Positions 8,557-18,029 of a DNA stretch of 64,000 nucleotides are shown here, piece by piece. The notes beneath the pieces were generated by a model. It saw nothing but the letters and a program-made list of their open reading frames with translations. It was not told the DNA's origin and did no database searches. Positions within the stretch are counted from its first letter, which is position 1. Each line of letters starts with the position of its first letter. A program made the translations under genes and the position numbers. Origin of the DNA: Acinetobacter tjernbergiae DSM 14971 = CIP 107465 (GTDB taxonomy: Bacteria > Pseudomonadota > Gammaproteobacteria > Pseudomonadales > Moraxellaceae). The stretch spans positions 20,499 to 84,498 of the forward strand of contig NZ_KB894372.1 of the NCBI RefSeq assembly GCF_000374425.1, given 5' to 3'.

Positions 8557-9669
8557 GTGAGCTTGATCCAATCAGACTGGCTAAATTTACTAAAACCCAA
8601 TTATAAAGTATTACCTTTGAAAGAACGTTTACTTTCAGGATTTGGTGCGCTTTGTGGTTTAGCAATATCCTCTTTAATTAGTTGGTATGTATTGGGCGGT
8701 ATGAATGCATGGTATATCGCTCCTATGGGTGCCTCTTCTGTACTGCTTTTTGCAGTTCCGAATAGTCCATTAGCTCAGCCTTGGAATGTTGTGGTTGGGA
8801 ATACCTTAGCAGGGCTGATTGGAGTAACCTGTACACAGCTTTTGCCTGATTTAACCTCTGCTTTTAGTATTGCGGTTGGATTGGCAATTTTTATGATGAT
8901 GACCACCGATTCATTGCATCCACCGAGTGGAGCAGTGGCAATTACCGCCGTATTAGGTGGGGATGCCGTACACCGTTTAGGCTTTCAATTTATCTTATAT
9001 CCTGTGTTACTCAATTCGATTTTATTATTATTGATTGCAGTCTTTTTTAATCGGTTGATTGGTCGACATTATCCGATTACAGCGCATATTAATGAACGCT
9101 CTAAAGATCCAACACCAACCCAAAAAGTATCAATTCAACCGAAAGATATTAGATATGCTTTGGCACATCACACCGAGCTATTAGATATTAGTCAATATGA
9201 TTTGGAAAAAATCATTTTAGAAGCACAAGAACGGGCCAATGAACGTCTGACGAACTCATTTGTTTGTCAAGACATTATGAGTCGAGATGTGATGAAATTG
9301 CATGAAGATGATGATATTCATCAGGCTTTGGATAAATTTAAAGCAGTGAATTTGATGAGTTTGCCTGTTGTCAATACCGCAAATCATTTGGTGGGGACAT
9401 TGGCTTTATATGAAGTGGTGGAATGGTTTAAAAGTGCGACTGATCCGAGAAATTCTTGGCAACACTATGTCCGACAAATTATGAGTCATCGTGTTGTCAT
9501 TGTTGACCCATCTCAACCCATTCAGGATTTAATCCCTTATTTTGTGGAGAAGTCATTTAACTATATCCCTGTGGTTGAAAATAAATGTTTGATTGGGATC
9601 ATTAGTCGTGCCGATATGATTGCTGCGCTACAGCAACAGCTTAATCGTCAAAAGCTTTCATTTGAATAA
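8557..9669 (+). CDS. HPP-family membrane protein with C-terminal CBS pair
   Basis: 370 residues from GTG 8557, preceded by TAAGG. The first about 165 residues contain four or five hydrophobic segments and the name-giving motif TDSLHPPSGAVAI (about residues 125-137). This is the HPP domain of integral membrane proteins, some of which have been linked to nitrite or other small-anion transport. Residues about 240-360 form two CBS repeats (DIMSRDVMKLHEDDDIHQAL and IMSHRVVIVDPSQPIQDL, each ending in a strand such as LPVVN or YIPVVE). CBS pairs bind adenine nucleotides and regulate the attached domain. It stands alone; substrate unknown. Confidence 0.88.
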   Translation: MSLIQSDWLNLLKPNYKVLPLKERLLSGFGALCGLAISSLISWYVLGGMNAWYIAPMGASSVLLFAVPNSPLAQPWNVVVGNTLAGLIGVTCTQLLPDLTSAFSIAVGLAIFMMMTTDSLHPPSGAVAITAVLGGDAVHRLGFQFILYPVLLNSILLLLIAVFFNRLIGRHYPITAHINERSKDPTPTQKVSIQPKDIRYALAHHTELLDISQYDLEKIILEAQERANERLTNSFVCQDIMSRDVMKLHEDDDIHQALDKFKAVNLMSLPVVNTANHLVGTLALYEVVEWFKSATDPRNSWQHYVRQIMSHRVVIVDPSQPIQDLIPYFVEKSFNYIPVVENKCLIGIISRADMIAALQQQLNRQKLSFE

Positions 9670-9717
9670 AAAATAAAAAAAAGCTACGGTTGTATTCGGG
9701 GGAAATTCAACCGTAGC
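9665..9717 (-). terminator. Rho-independent terminator for the PspC-domain gene
   Basis: Ten-base-pair stem GCTACGGTTG / CAACCGTAGC. On the minus strand it is followed by a long T run (the A-rich stretch 9665-9682 on the plus strand). On the plus strand there is no T run, so it mainly serves the minus-strand gene. Confidence 0.8.
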
Positions 9718-9738
9718 GACCAAAAGTGGAAAAAAGGA

Positions 9739-10008
9739 TTAACGTTTTATGCTTTGATCATCATAAATCGTTTTGACAGGTTGCTGGTAACCTTGCGTAT
9801 GTTCAACTGGAGTGAGCTGTTTTTTGGGAATAACTAACCATAAAATTAGATAGACCAAAATACCCGGAAAGGCAGCGCTCATGAGCGAAATCACGACAAA
9901 GATCAAGCGTAATAAATTTGCATTCCAACCAAAACGTTCCGCAATACCGCCCATTATCCCAGCGATCATGCTTTGTTGGTTTGAGCGATATAAACCAGAA
10001 TTGGTCAT
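9739..10008 (-). CDS. PspC-domain small membrane protein
   Basis: 89 residues from ATG 10008, with AAGGAG upstream; the frame extends twelve codons further without a comparable site. The sequence GLYRSNQQSMIAGIMGGIAE followed by RFGWNANLLRLIF is the PspC signature. It is then followed by one long hydrophobic region (about residues 37-65) and a Lys/Thr/Gln-rich tail. PspC-domain proteins are inner-membrane components of phage-shock or envelope-stress circuits, but no other psp gene is visible nearby, so the role here is uncertain. Single-gene unit with its own terminator. Confidence 0.85.
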   Translation of the reverse strand: MTNSGLYRSNQQSMIAGIMGGIAERFGWNANLLRLIFVVISLMSAAFPGILVYLILWLVIPKKQLTPVEHTQGYQQPVKTIYDDQSIKR

Positions 10009-10341
10009 TGAATTTTTCTCCTTAAAATATATATGAAACAGCAAAAATACTTTTATTGGTGATTTGCTACTGTTAATAAATAAATAGGGATGAACGAAGA
10101 TTTTTAAAGTTTAAACAGATAAGAGAATCGTTACCGTGTGTAAAAGACTGATGGAAAAAGCGACAGTATCGCCTAAAATGCACCGACTTAAAGCACACTG
10201 CTTTGTCAAATCACGATTTCAATCCTATTGCTTTCCTTCTATTTACCCTTTTGGGGAATGGACTGACACCAATATTAACCCTATATTTTCAAAAAATTAG
10301 GCTTAAATTTGTAAAGAAAGTAATCATGATGTTAGAGAATT
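10009..10341. other. Divergent intergenic region, no convincing gene
   Basis: Lies between the minus-strand PspC gene and the plus-strand lipoprotein gene, so it must hold both promoters. A 49-codon ORF from ATG 10151 to 10300 has no ribosome site and atypical composition; I do not call it a gene. No strong dyad seen. Confidence 0.4.
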
Positions 10342-11013
10342 ATGGATATGCAGTTCAGGTTATTCTTACAGCATTTTAGTGTAGGGATTCTTTTTAGTTT
10401 TGGTTTAAGTGCATGTGATAGCCATCATCCTGAATCGATGAAACAGCCAACCCAAGCACAGCCAAATGGTGAAGAAGTTTCTGCCCCCAATGTATCAGAT
10501 GATGAAAAAACAATTTCTAGTGAAGGCGTTGCATTAACTGAGGTTGCAGGGCAGGCAACGATTCCTCATGTGGCATCAAATCATATGACTAAACCCACGC
10601 AGCAAGATTTACGCTATGCTGGGCGCTATCATGCACGGATTCCATGTACAGATGCGTTTGCAGGTTGTGTAAAGGGTGAAAAAGAAGCCGAATATATTTT
10701 AAATTTGTTAGAAGATGGTTCAGTGTATTGGACCAATACCAGTTTTGGACGCTTAGGTGCAGACCCATCTCGTAATATTGCTAAAATAGAACAAACCTGT
10801 AAACAAGTACAATGGCATGTACATACCACAGGAAAAAAAATAATGGTTCGTTGTGAAGCCGCAGATCTCAATTTGTATTATCAAATTAGTCAAAATCATG
10901 ATTTGGTTTTAGATTTAGATCAAATTTGGAATGCTGATCATGGACGGAATCGCAAATTTTTTAAAGAATACCCATTTCCTCAACAGGCGTATATATTTGA
11001 AAAAGTAAAATAA
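10342..11013 (+). CDS. Putative lipoprotein, NlpE-like
   Basis: 223 residues. An N-terminal hydrophobic segment ends in the lipobox LSAC (Cys about residue 25), so the protein should be lipid-anchored. A low-complexity linker (about residues 28-88) precedes a compact domain that begins YAGRYHARIPCTDAFAGCV and continues with ILNLLEDGSVYWTN. Tyr-x-Gly ... Pro-Cys ... Cys ... L-x-L-x-x-D-G-x-Y resembles the N-terminal domain of NlpE, the copper-resistance / surface-sensing lipoprotein, with two Cys pairs available (CTDAFAGC; TCK ... RCE). The gene is followed by a bidirectional terminator. The NlpE relation is by motif only. Confidence 0.65.
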   Translation: MDMQFRLFLQHFSVGILFSFGLSACDSHHPESMKQPTQAQPNGEEVSAPNVSDDEKTISSEGVALTEVAGQATIPHVASNHMTKPTQQDLRYAGRYHARIPCTDAFAGCVKGEKEAEYILNLLEDGSVYWTNTSFGRLGADPSRNIAKIEQTCKQVQWHVHTTGKKIMVRCEAADLNLYYQISQNHDLVLDLDQIWNADHGRNRKFFKEYPFPQQAYIFEKVK

Positions 11014-11030
11014 AAATAATTTTTGATGTA

Positions 11031-11060
11031 AAAAAAAGAGCGCATCAAGCGCTCTTTTTT
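11031..11060. terminator. Bidirectional rho-independent terminator
   Basis: Stem GAGCGC / GCGCTC flanked by seven A on the left and six T on the right, placed between two convergent genes. Confidence 0.9.
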
Positions 11061-11070
11061 GTCGTTTCGA

Positions 11071-12894
11071 TTAGTAATCGAAACTGAAGTGTTCTGGTGC
11101 AAGTGAAGTTAATGTGCGTGAAGTTGATACCATTGATTCTGCATGGCCCTGAGCGCGTGGTAATAAACGGTCGAAGTAGAAATCAGCAACTTTGATTTTT
11201 GCTTTATAGAATTCTGGTGTTTCGATTCCGTTCCCTGCTTCTAATTTCTCAGAAGCAATCACTGCTTGTTGTGCCCAGAAGTAAGCCATCATCACATAAC
11301 CAGAGAACATCAAGAAATCAGCTGAAGCTGAAGATACGATGTCACGGTCTTTACGAGCAGCAAGCATGATACGAACAGTTAAAGTATTCCATTGAGCACA
11401 AAGCTTCGTTAAGTCCCAAGCAAAACGACGTAAGTACTTGTTACGTGCATGAGTCGCACAGAACTTCAAAATTTCAGCAGTATAGTCACGAACGACTTTA
11501 CCTTTTGAGCTTAAAAGAACTTTACGACCTAATAAGTCAAGTGCTTGGATACCTGTTGTACCCTCATACAGTGTTGAGATACGAGCATCACGCGCGATTT
11601 GTTCCATACCCCATTCACGGATATAGCCATGACCGCCATACACTTGCATACCGTTGTTTGCTGCTTCCAAGCCTAATTCAGTCAAGAAACCTTTTAAAAT
11701 CGGGGTATAGAAACCAAGTTTGTCATCGGCAGCTTCATAAGCAGCTTGATCGCCACTTACTAATGCATCTGTCATTTTATCTGCAAGTTTTGCAGCATGA
11801 TAGATCATTGAACGACCGCCTTCAGCAATCGCTTTTTGAGTTAAAAGCAAACGACGTACGTCAGCGTGGTGAATAATCGCATCACCTACACGCTCAGGTT
11901 CTTTCTTACCAGAAAGTGCGCGCATAGACATACGATCTTTCGCATAAGGTAAAGCACCTTGGAATGAAAGCTCAGCGTGAGCAACACCTTGAACCGCTGT
12001 ACCAATACGCGCAGTGTTCATGAAGGTAAACATCGCATGTAAACCTTTGTTGATTTCACCGATGAGGTAGCCTGTTGCATTATCAAAGTTAAGTACTGCT
12101 GTTGCAGAGGCTTTAATACCCATTTTGTGTTCAATAGAACCACAAGAAACCGTATTGCGCTCACCTACACCGCCATCAGCAGTCGGGATGAATTTCGGTA
12201 CGATGAATAAAGAAATACCACGAGTACCCGCAGGTGCATCTGGAAGACGCGCAAGTACGATATGAATGATATTGTCTGTTAAATCATGCTCACCCGCAGA
12301 GATGAAGATTTTAGTACCAGAGATTTTATATGTACCGTCAGCAGCAGGTTCTGCTTTAGTTTTTACTTGACCTAAGTCTGTACCACATTGAGGTTCAGTT
12401 AAGCACATTGTGCCTGACCAAGTCCCTTCAACCAATTTAGGCATATAGGTATTTTTTTGCTCATCCGTACCGAACTGCATGATGGTGTTCATACAACCTG
12501 TACTTAAACCTGGATACATGGTGAATGACCAGTTCGCCGTACCCATCATTTCAGATTTAATGAGGTTTAAAGACATTGGTAAGCCTTGACCACCAAATTC
12601 TTCTGGGTAAGAAAGACCTTGCCAACCGCCCATTACGAATTGGTCATACGCTTCTTTAAAGCCTTTAGGTGTTGTTACTTCGCTATTGTTGAAAGTACAA
12701 CCTTCTTCATCACCTGATTGGTTGAGTGGAGAAAGCACGTTTTCGCAGTAATCTGCTGCACCTTCAAGAATCATATCAACTGTTTCAGCATCCGCATTTT
12801 GACCACTTGTCAAAGTTTGGTAATGTGCTGGATAATCTAACATTTCGTTCATTAAGAAACGAATATCACGGAGAGGGGCTTTATATGCTGGCAT
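11071..12894 (-). CDS. Acyl-CoA dehydrogenase, long (DmdC-like) type
   Basis: 607 residues, longer than a classical 380-residue acyl-CoA dehydrogenase because of an N-terminal extension (PAYKAPLRDIRFLMNEMLDY) and an extra C-terminal domain. This is the architecture of the DmdC / AidB-related group. FAD- and substrate-binding segments: MCLTEPQCGTDLGQVKT (about residues 157-173), the TKIFISAGEHD stretch and the GTRGISLFIVPKF strand. YGGHGYIREWGMEQIARDAR and ISTLYEGTTGIQALDL (about 425-455) contain the likely catalytic glutamate (YEGTTG). Family members oxidise acyl-CoA to enoyl-CoA in beta-oxidation or side pathways. Annotation as 3-methylmercaptopropionyl-CoA dehydrogenase is common but substrate is not evident here. 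Single gene. Confidence 0.92.
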   Translation of the reverse strand: MPAYKAPLRDIRFLMNEMLDYPAHYQTLTSGQNADAETVDMILEGAADYCENVLSPLNQSGDEEGCTFNNSEVTTPKGFKEAYDQFVMGGWQGLSYPEEFGGQGLPMSLNLIKSEMMGTANWSFTMYPGLSTGCMNTIMQFGTDEQKNTYMPKLVEGTWSGTMCLTEPQCGTDLGQVKTKAEPAADGTYKISGTKIFISAGEHDLTDNIIHIVLARLPDAPAGTRGISLFIVPKFIPTADGGVGERNTVSCGSIEHKMGIKASATAVLNFDNATGYLIGEINKGLHAMFTFMNTARIGTAVQGVAHAELSFQGALPYAKDRMSMRALSGKKEPERVGDAIIHHADVRRLLLTQKAIAEGGRSMIYHAAKLADKMTDALVSGDQAAYEAADDKLGFYTPILKGFLTELGLEAANNGMQVYGGHGYIREWGMEQIARDARISTLYEGTTGIQALDLLGRKVLLSSKGKVVRDYTAEILKFCATHARNKYLRRFAWDLTKLCAQWNTLTVRIMLAARKDRDIVSSASADFLMFSGYVMMAYFWAQQAVIASEKLEAGNGIETPEFYKAKIKVADFYFDRLLPRAQGHAESMVSTSRTLTSLAPEHFSFDY

Positions 12895-13133
12895 AATCTT
12901 AATCCTGTATTTGAATCATTTTGGATTATCTGTTTCGATACTTTGATTATTCATAATAGTGATAAAAATACATTGATAAACTCTAGGGAAAAAAATGTCA
13001 GAAAAGCGAATTTTAGAAAATAGTAATGTGTAAGAAAATCATTTTTCTGTTAGAGTCTTTGCAGATATTATATGTGAAAAATGATCTATTTTATAGTTGA
13101 AAATATAACGATATAAGGGTGTTTGGTAAAGCT

Positions 13134-15458
13134 ATGCGTTTAAAATATTTAACATTATGCTTATTGGGTCTTGGTCTTTCTGCTTGCTCGCAGCATGTCA
13201 TTAAAACCAATTCAGGTTCTAAAAATTTAGAGCAAAAGGCGATTAATAGTCTCAATGCGATGTATGAATATCCGAGCTATGATTATCGCGGAAAATTTAA
13301 TGTTCATGTCGATCTTGAACGAGATAAATCAACAGCTCCATCCGCGCAATCATCTCTAGATGCAGCGCTCAAGCAAAAAGTTGATCAATATTTACAAGAC
13401 CAAAAGGTCAATTTAAATAGTAAACAGAAGCAAGCGCTTTATGTTGCGTTAGCACAAGAACAAAAAGCAGCTAAGCTTTCTAAAGCAGATCAGTTTGCTC
13501 AAGTCATGGTCAATATCCTAAACGACATGCAGTTTGAATATGATGGTTCTGTGCATTATCGCCAAAAAGTGGGATCATTCAACCTCACTGCACGTTATGA
13601 AAAACCAACCTTATTGATACAAGCCAAAGTGCCGATGGTGCTTGATTTGAATAATTATAAGTTTTATATCAACTACTTTGCGCTGATGCCGTATTTGGTG
13701 AACAAAGAAAACCAAAACAATTTGGCATATTTAGATTTTTCTAAATATCAAGATTTATTTAAGCAAGTTGATTACAAAAAACTAGTCGAATATATGAAAG
13801 CATCAGGTGCGGTGTATTATCGTCTTGCTGATCAAAATAATATTCAGGCCTTGTCTATTTCTTCAACTGACCAAAAGGCAGGTGTGGTTGAAAAAATTCG
13901 CTTAAAATCGACCGTTGAAGAGCTAATCCTACAAGCGAACTTGTATAGCAAAGTCAATGAAAAATATTTAATGCAAAGCATTTTGAATATTAAACAGCAA
14001 AATCTAGAAAAATTTATTGCAAATGAAGCAAGTACTACAAATAAAGCCAAACCTGAGACAGCGGCTTCTGTCTTAGATAAAAAAGATTCCGCAGATGATG
14101 CCAGTGTGGTCAGCCAACAACTCTATCGTTTGGTGAATCAACATTTTGGTGTTGAAAATGAAGTAGCAGATGATACATCTATTACTGACGTTGCAGAAGA
14201 TGCTGCAGAAGCAGCTAGACAAGCTGCAAGAGGTGATTCAGAGCCAACTGATGCTGTTGCTGATTCAGCTTCATCGGTAGATGATGAAGGTTTAACCGAG
14301 GCGCAATGTACGGCACTACAAAATACCATGAAGGCGATTTATGGCGATGCACAATATTGCCAAAGTATGTATGAGATTGATGTATTTGGTGTGAAGAAGA
14401 CTGAACCAAGCTTCTTATCTTATATTGATAAATTGCAGGCTTTGGAAAAAGAGTTTGTTGTCTATGATCAAAACCAGTTTGTTGATGATCAAGCCTTTAA
14501 AGCACTTTGGACAAAACACCAAGCTGATATCGACAAAGCATTACCACCTGTAGATAAGCGTAATCCATTGATCATCGATATTGGTTTAGATGCAGAGGGG
14601 CGTGCAGTCAAAATTGATTATGATTTCAATTATGGCTTACCTGAGTTAAAAGCTCGCTTCAATATGAAAGCGGATATGCTGATTTCGAACTATGGTAATG
14701 CCACACCGATTGATCAGGCTCAATTGAAACGTGCAAAAACATGGGCAGAAACCAGTAAAGGTTCAATACTGGAACAAGCGATGGGAAGTTTCTCTGAGAA
14801 ATTGGGGCAAACGGGTATCCAAGAGCGTTCAGTTGAGCCTTATACTTTATCTTTAGATGATCAACTGAAAGTGATTGCAGAACAACGTTATGATGCAACA
14901 CATGCTTATGAACACACCTACAAAGCCGTCTTTATTGCTAAATTGGTTGAAAGTAAGCCCCAAATTGCACAGCGTTACTCTAGCCAAGAATTACAGGAAA
15001 TTGCAGCGGTTTATGCCTATTGGTATGGCAATGAAGACGTGTATAACCCAGAAGGAAAAGCACTAAAAAGCATTGAAGCCTTACAGAAGAAACATCATCT
15101 TGAGCAAGAAGACCAGTTCGATGACAAGTTAGGTCAGGCAGTCAATCGTATTGTGAATGATGCGATGCATGGTGATCAAGATCGTCAAGCATGGAAAAAA
15201 TTACAAGCCCAATATAAACAGCCACAGCAGCTATTTGCTCAACAATATCAAATCCAATTTGAACGTGATAATGGGGTTTCGAGTGAAGAAAAACCTTTAC
15301 TGGCACAAACCGCTGCGATTTTAGGGCAAGTGTATGTTGATGCACGTAAGAATCAGTTGTCTGAGAAAACCATTAAAGCTTTAAAAATTGAGCATAATGA
15401 ATTTATTGATTATGAAATTTTTAAAGATGTTTATTTGAAAATGCTGACGGCAAAATAA
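13134..15458 (+). CDS. Large lipoprotein of unknown function
   Basis: 774 residues from ATG 13134. A GTG at 13119 is in frame but sits directly on AAGGG, leaving no spacing. The signal sequence MRLKYLTLCLLGLGLSAC ends in a lipobox, Cys18. After it come a Lys/Gln-rich region (residues about 30-130), a strand-rich part with paired aromatic residues (FEYDGSVHYRQKVGSFNLTARYE), and an acidic Ala/Asp/Glu linker (about 330-385, DVAEDAAEAARQAARG). A C-terminal region follows that is mostly helical and contains two Cys (AQCTALQNT, YCQSMYE). I recognise no enzymatic motif. Large lipoproteins like this exist across Acinetobacter as hypothetical proteins. It is a single transcription unit with a terminator at 15475-15505. 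Confidence 0.8.
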   Translation: MRLKYLTLCLLGLGLSACSQHVIKTNSGSKNLEQKAINSLNAMYEYPSYDYRGKFNVHVDLERDKSTAPSAQSSLDAALKQKVDQYLQDQKVNLNSKQKQALYVALAQEQKAAKLSKADQFAQVMVNILNDMQFEYDGSVHYRQKVGSFNLTARYEKPTLLIQAKVPMVLDLNNYKFYINYFALMPYLVNKENQNNLAYLDFSKYQDLFKQVDYKKLVEYMKASGAVYYRLADQNNIQALSISSTDQKAGVVEKIRLKSTVEELILQANLYSKVNEKYLMQSILNIKQQNLEKFIANEASTTNKAKPETAASVLDKKDSADDASVVSQQLYRLVNQHFGVENEVADDTSITDVAEDAAEAARQAARGDSEPTDAVADSASSVDDEGLTEAQCTALQNTMKAIYGDAQYCQSMYEIDVFGVKKTEPSFLSYIDKLQALEKEFVVYDQNQFVDDQAFKALWTKHQADIDKALPPVDKRNPLIIDIGLDAEGRAVKIDYDFNYGLPELKARFNMKADMLISNYGNATPIDQAQLKRAKTWAETSKGSILEQAMGSFSEKLGQTGIQERSVEPYTLSLDDQLKVIAEQRYDATHAYEHTYKAVFIAKLVESKPQIAQRYSSQELQEIAAVYAYWYGNEDVYNPEGKALKSIEALQKKHHLEQEDQFDDKLGQAVNRIVNDAMHGDQDRQAWKKLQAQYKQPQQLFAQQYQIQFERDNGVSSEEKPLLAQTAAILGQVYVDARKNQLSEKTIKALKIEHNEFIDYEIFKDVYLKMLTAK

Positions 15459-15474
15459 TTGAATATTGATAAAA

Positions 15475-15505
15475 AAGAACCTGCGTAATGCAGGTTCTTT
15501 TTTAT
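15475..15505. terminator. Bidirectional rho-independent terminator
   Basis: Stem AAGAACCTGC / GCAGGTTCTT with a five-base loop, A run before and T run after. It sits between the convergent lipoprotein gene and aroE. Confidence 0.92.
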
Positions 15506-15520
15506 TGAATAGCGGGTGAA

Positions 15521-16309
15521 TTATAAAAAATCTTTCAAGTCAGGTTTGACCCCATTCCAAATAGAAAAAGCTTCAATCGCTTGACCCACCAACATACCAA
15601 AACCATCTGTCGAGGGAACTTGACGCTCTTGGGCTTGATCTAGAAAGCTCGAAGGTTTGCCATACGCCATTTCATAAGCATGATGGAAAACTAAGCTTTC
15701 AGGGAGTTGTAAGCTGTCACCCGTTAGGCTCGCTGAAGTTGCATTGATGACAAAATCAAATTCACCCGAAAGTTGTTCTAAGTTAATTGCTATCAGTTTA
15801 GCTTGTGGTACGGCATCTTTTAGATCATCAACCAATTGCTCCGCGCGGCTGAGGGTACGATTGGCTATTACAATGTTCTTTGCACCTGCTTGTACTAAAG
15901 GATAGATCACACCACGTGTTGCACCACCAGCCCCTAAAATTAAAATACGGCTATTTTTAAGTTCCCAACCTAAGGCTTGAATGGCTGCAACTAAACCTTG
16001 ACCATCGGTATTATCCCCAAAAAGTTTGCCATCTTGCATCCATAAGGTATTGACTGCTTTGGCAATTTTTGCACGCTCAGTGAGTTGGTCGCATAAGGCA
16101 AATGCTTGTTCTTTAAATGGAACAGTCACATTCATACCGATACCGTTTTGAGCAAAAAAATCTTTTGCTGTGCTTTCAAAGCCATCCAAAGGTGCAAGAA
16201 TTTTTTTATAGTCTAAATTGACCCCCGTTTTTGCTGCAAATGCGTGATGGAGTTCTGGTGAGCGAGATTGTTCAATCGGATTCCCAATGACAGCAAATTG
16301 TTTGGTCAT
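15521..16309 (-). CDS. aroE: Shikimate dehydrogenase
   Basis: 262 residues from ATG 16309 (MTKQFAVIGNPIEQSRSP); a TTG at 16321 is possible but GGATAAAAGT serves the ATG. AroE reduces 3-dehydroshikimate to shikimate with NADPH in aromatic amino acid synthesis. Visible family motifs: the shikimate-binding Ser pair in IEQSRSP, the catalytic Lys and neighbouring Asn in NVTVPFKEQ (about residue 66), GDNTDGQG (about 100-107), the dinucleotide loop GAGGATRG (about 127-134) and NATSAS. Downstream of hemF on the same strand but separated by a hairpin at 16398-16425. Confidence 0.97.
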   Translation of the reverse strand: MTKQFAVIGNPIEQSRSPELHHAFAAKTGVNLDYKKILAPLDGFESTAKDFFAQNGIGMNVTVPFKEQAFALCDQLTERAKIAKAVNTLWMQDGKLFGDNTDGQGLVAAIQALGWELKNSRILILGAGGATRGVIYPLVQAGAKNIVIANRTLSRAEQLVDDLKDAVPQAKLIAINLEQLSGEFDFVINATSASLTGDSLQLPESLVFHHAYEMAYGKPSSFLDQAQERQVPSTDGFGMLVGQAIEAFSIWNGVKPDLKDFL

Positions 16310-16397
16310 ACTTTTATCCAAAGTTTAAAGAGAGGATGGTGGTTATTAAACATGTTTTCATGTTCATACGCACACAATATACGACAATCTGTAGGTA

Positions 16398-16425
16398 CAA
16401 AAAAAGCACCTAAGTTTAGGTGCTT
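16398..16425 (-). terminator. Rho-independent terminator of hemF
   Basis: Stem AAGCACCT / AGGTGCTT, six-base loop. On the minus strand it is followed by a T run (A run at 16399-16405). It separates hemF from aroE. Confidence 0.85.
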
Positions 16426-16442
16426 GGGATCATTACAGTGAA

Positions 16443-17384
16443 TTATTTATTTAAACCCAACCAATCTCTTGGTTTTAGATAATAATCTGTAAGGCGCTTT
16501 TCTGTAGAGTTATCATCCCATTCAGGACGATAAGACCAACCGGCAAGATTTGGTAAACTCACCAAGATGGACTCAATACGACCACCTGTTTGTAAACCAA
16601 ACAAAGTGCCGCGGTCATAAACAAGGTTGTACTCAACATAGCGACCACGACGATACAGTTGGAAAGAACGTTGCGCTTCGGTATAAGGTTGTTCACGGTG
16701 CTTTTCAAAAATCGGTAAAATCGCGGCTAAATAGCCATTACCCACGGCTTGGATATATTTAAAGCAGGTGTCGAAATCCCACTGGTTCAAATCATCAAAG
16801 AATAAACCGCCAACGCCACGTTGTTCATCACGGTGTTTTAAATAGAAATAATCATCACACCATTGTTTATGTTCAGCGTAGACATTTTCGCCAAAAGGTT
16901 GACAGAGATCATAGGCTGTTTGGTGCCAATTCTGAATATCTTGATCATCTGGGTAAAAAGGCGTTAAGTCGAAGCCACCGCCAAACCACCACACGGGATC
17001 TTGTCCTTCAGGTTCAGCGACAAATAAACGAACATTGGCATGTGAAGTTGGAATATTGGGGTTATTTGGATGAATCACTAAAGATACGCCCAACGCTTGT
17101 GCTTTTGCGCCAGCAATTTGCGGATGACGCTCTGTTGCAGAAGCGGGGAGTTTACTAATATTGATGTGGGAGAACATCACCCCACCTTTTTCAATCACTT
17201 CACCATTTTGCAAAACACGAGAGCGACCACCGCCACCTTCGGTTCGTTGCCAATCATCAATGATAAATTCAGCGGTACCACCGCCTGCACGTTCCTGTTG
17301 CTCTAGTCCTGCACAAATTCGTGCTTGTAGATCGAGTAAAAACTCGCGAACACGTTGAATATCAGCTGAAGTTGGGTGCTGCAT
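16443..17384 (-). CDS. hemF: Oxygen-dependent coproporphyrinogen-III oxidase
   Basis: 313 residues from ATG 17384, which has GAGG seven bases upstream; the frame reaches ATG 17396 but that codon lies ahead of the ribosome site. HemF oxidatively decarboxylates coproporphyrinogen III to protoporphyrinogen IX in haem synthesis. Signatures: [20 protein letters not shown] near residue 35, [14 protein letters not shown], the [15 protein letters not shown] stretch (His residues at the active site), [14 protein letters not shown], and [20 protein letters not shown] near the C-terminus. Conserved length. It is upstream of aroE on the same strand, with a terminator between them. Confidence 0.97.
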   Translation of the reverse strand: MQHPTSADIQRVREFLLDLQARICAGLEQQERAGGGTAEFIIDDWQRTEGGGGRSRVLQNGEVIEKGGVMFSHINISKLPASATERHPQIAGAKAQALGVSLVIHPNNPNIPTSHANVRLFVAEPEGQDPVWWFGGGFDLTPFYPDDQDIQNWHQTAYDLCQPFGENVYAEHKQWCDDYFYLKHRDEQRGVGGLFFDDLNQWDFDTCFKYIQAVGNGYLAAILPIFEKHREQPYTEAQRSFQLYRRGRYVEYNLVYDRGTLFGLQTGGRIESILVSLPNLAGWSYRPEWDDNSTEKRLTDYYLKPRDWLGLNK

Positions 17385-17515
17385 GATGATCCTCATGATG
17401 TGATCTAAGAATTAGTGATATCAAAACATAAAACCATAAGAAAAGTAAGGGATTTTTAAATCTATATTCAGATACATGATTTAGGATGAAAAGTTTGGAG
17501 AGCCGAGAATACTTT

Positions 17516-17989
17516 TTATTTAGACTGTGCAGCGCGATTCTTTTCGATAAGTCTATTAATTTCTTCGTTATACAGCCAAGTATTTAAAATACCTTCAGAA
17601 CTTTCTAAGCCAGTAATATCTAAAAAATGTTCAAATGTACCTGCAACTTGTTCTCTATCATCTGTACCAAGTGAGTCAGGATCAATTTGATGGATACCTT
17701 CAGAAAGTATTTTCAGTCGCTGTTCTTTACTTGGTTGATCCGAGTGCTGATAAAGCTGGATGTACGCTTCAGCAGTCTGAGCTACTTTTTGATTTAATAC
17801 TCTTTTCAATTGATTATCTTGAACGCCTGTATATAGATAGCCATCACTTAAAAAATGATCTTGCTGTTGAAATTTATGTAATTGATTGATAATTTTAGTA
17901 TTTAAAGGGGATGCTTTATGCCCATTCGCTTGAGTGTAGCCACTTAGTAATAGGAGACCTGTTACTAAGAAAATACTTAATAATTTCAT
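17516..17989 (-). CDS. Exported DUF4844-like protein
   Basis: 157 residues from ATG 17989; a longer frame to 18070 would overlap ribA and adds no sensible sequence. The N-terminus is a signal peptide (MKLLSIFLVTGLLLLSGYTQA). The C-terminal half contains DPDSLGTDDREQVAGTFEHF then LDITGLESSEGILNTWLY. I recognise this as the signature of the DUF4844 family (Asp-Arg-Glu, then G-L-E-S-S-x-G-x-L-N-x-W). The family is small, alpha-helical and uncharacterised. The gene follows ribA by 40 bases on the same strand and may be co-transcribed. No lipobox cysteine. Confidence 0.7.
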   Translation of the reverse strand: MKLLSIFLVTGLLLLSGYTQANGHKASPLNTKIINQLHKFQQQDHFLSDGYLYTGVQDNQLKRVLNQKVAQTAEAYIQLYQHSDQPSKEQRLKILSEGIHQIDPDSLGTDDREQVAGTFEHFLDITGLESSEGILNTWLYNEEINRLIEKNRAAQSK

Positions 17990-18029
17990 ATTAATAAATA
18001 CTCTTTTAATGAGTGCGATGACTCTACAC

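Noticed and set aside
10151..10300. 49-codon ORF between the PspC gene and the lipoprotein gene
   Set aside because: No ribosome site, atypical composition, and it lies in a region that must hold divergent promoters.
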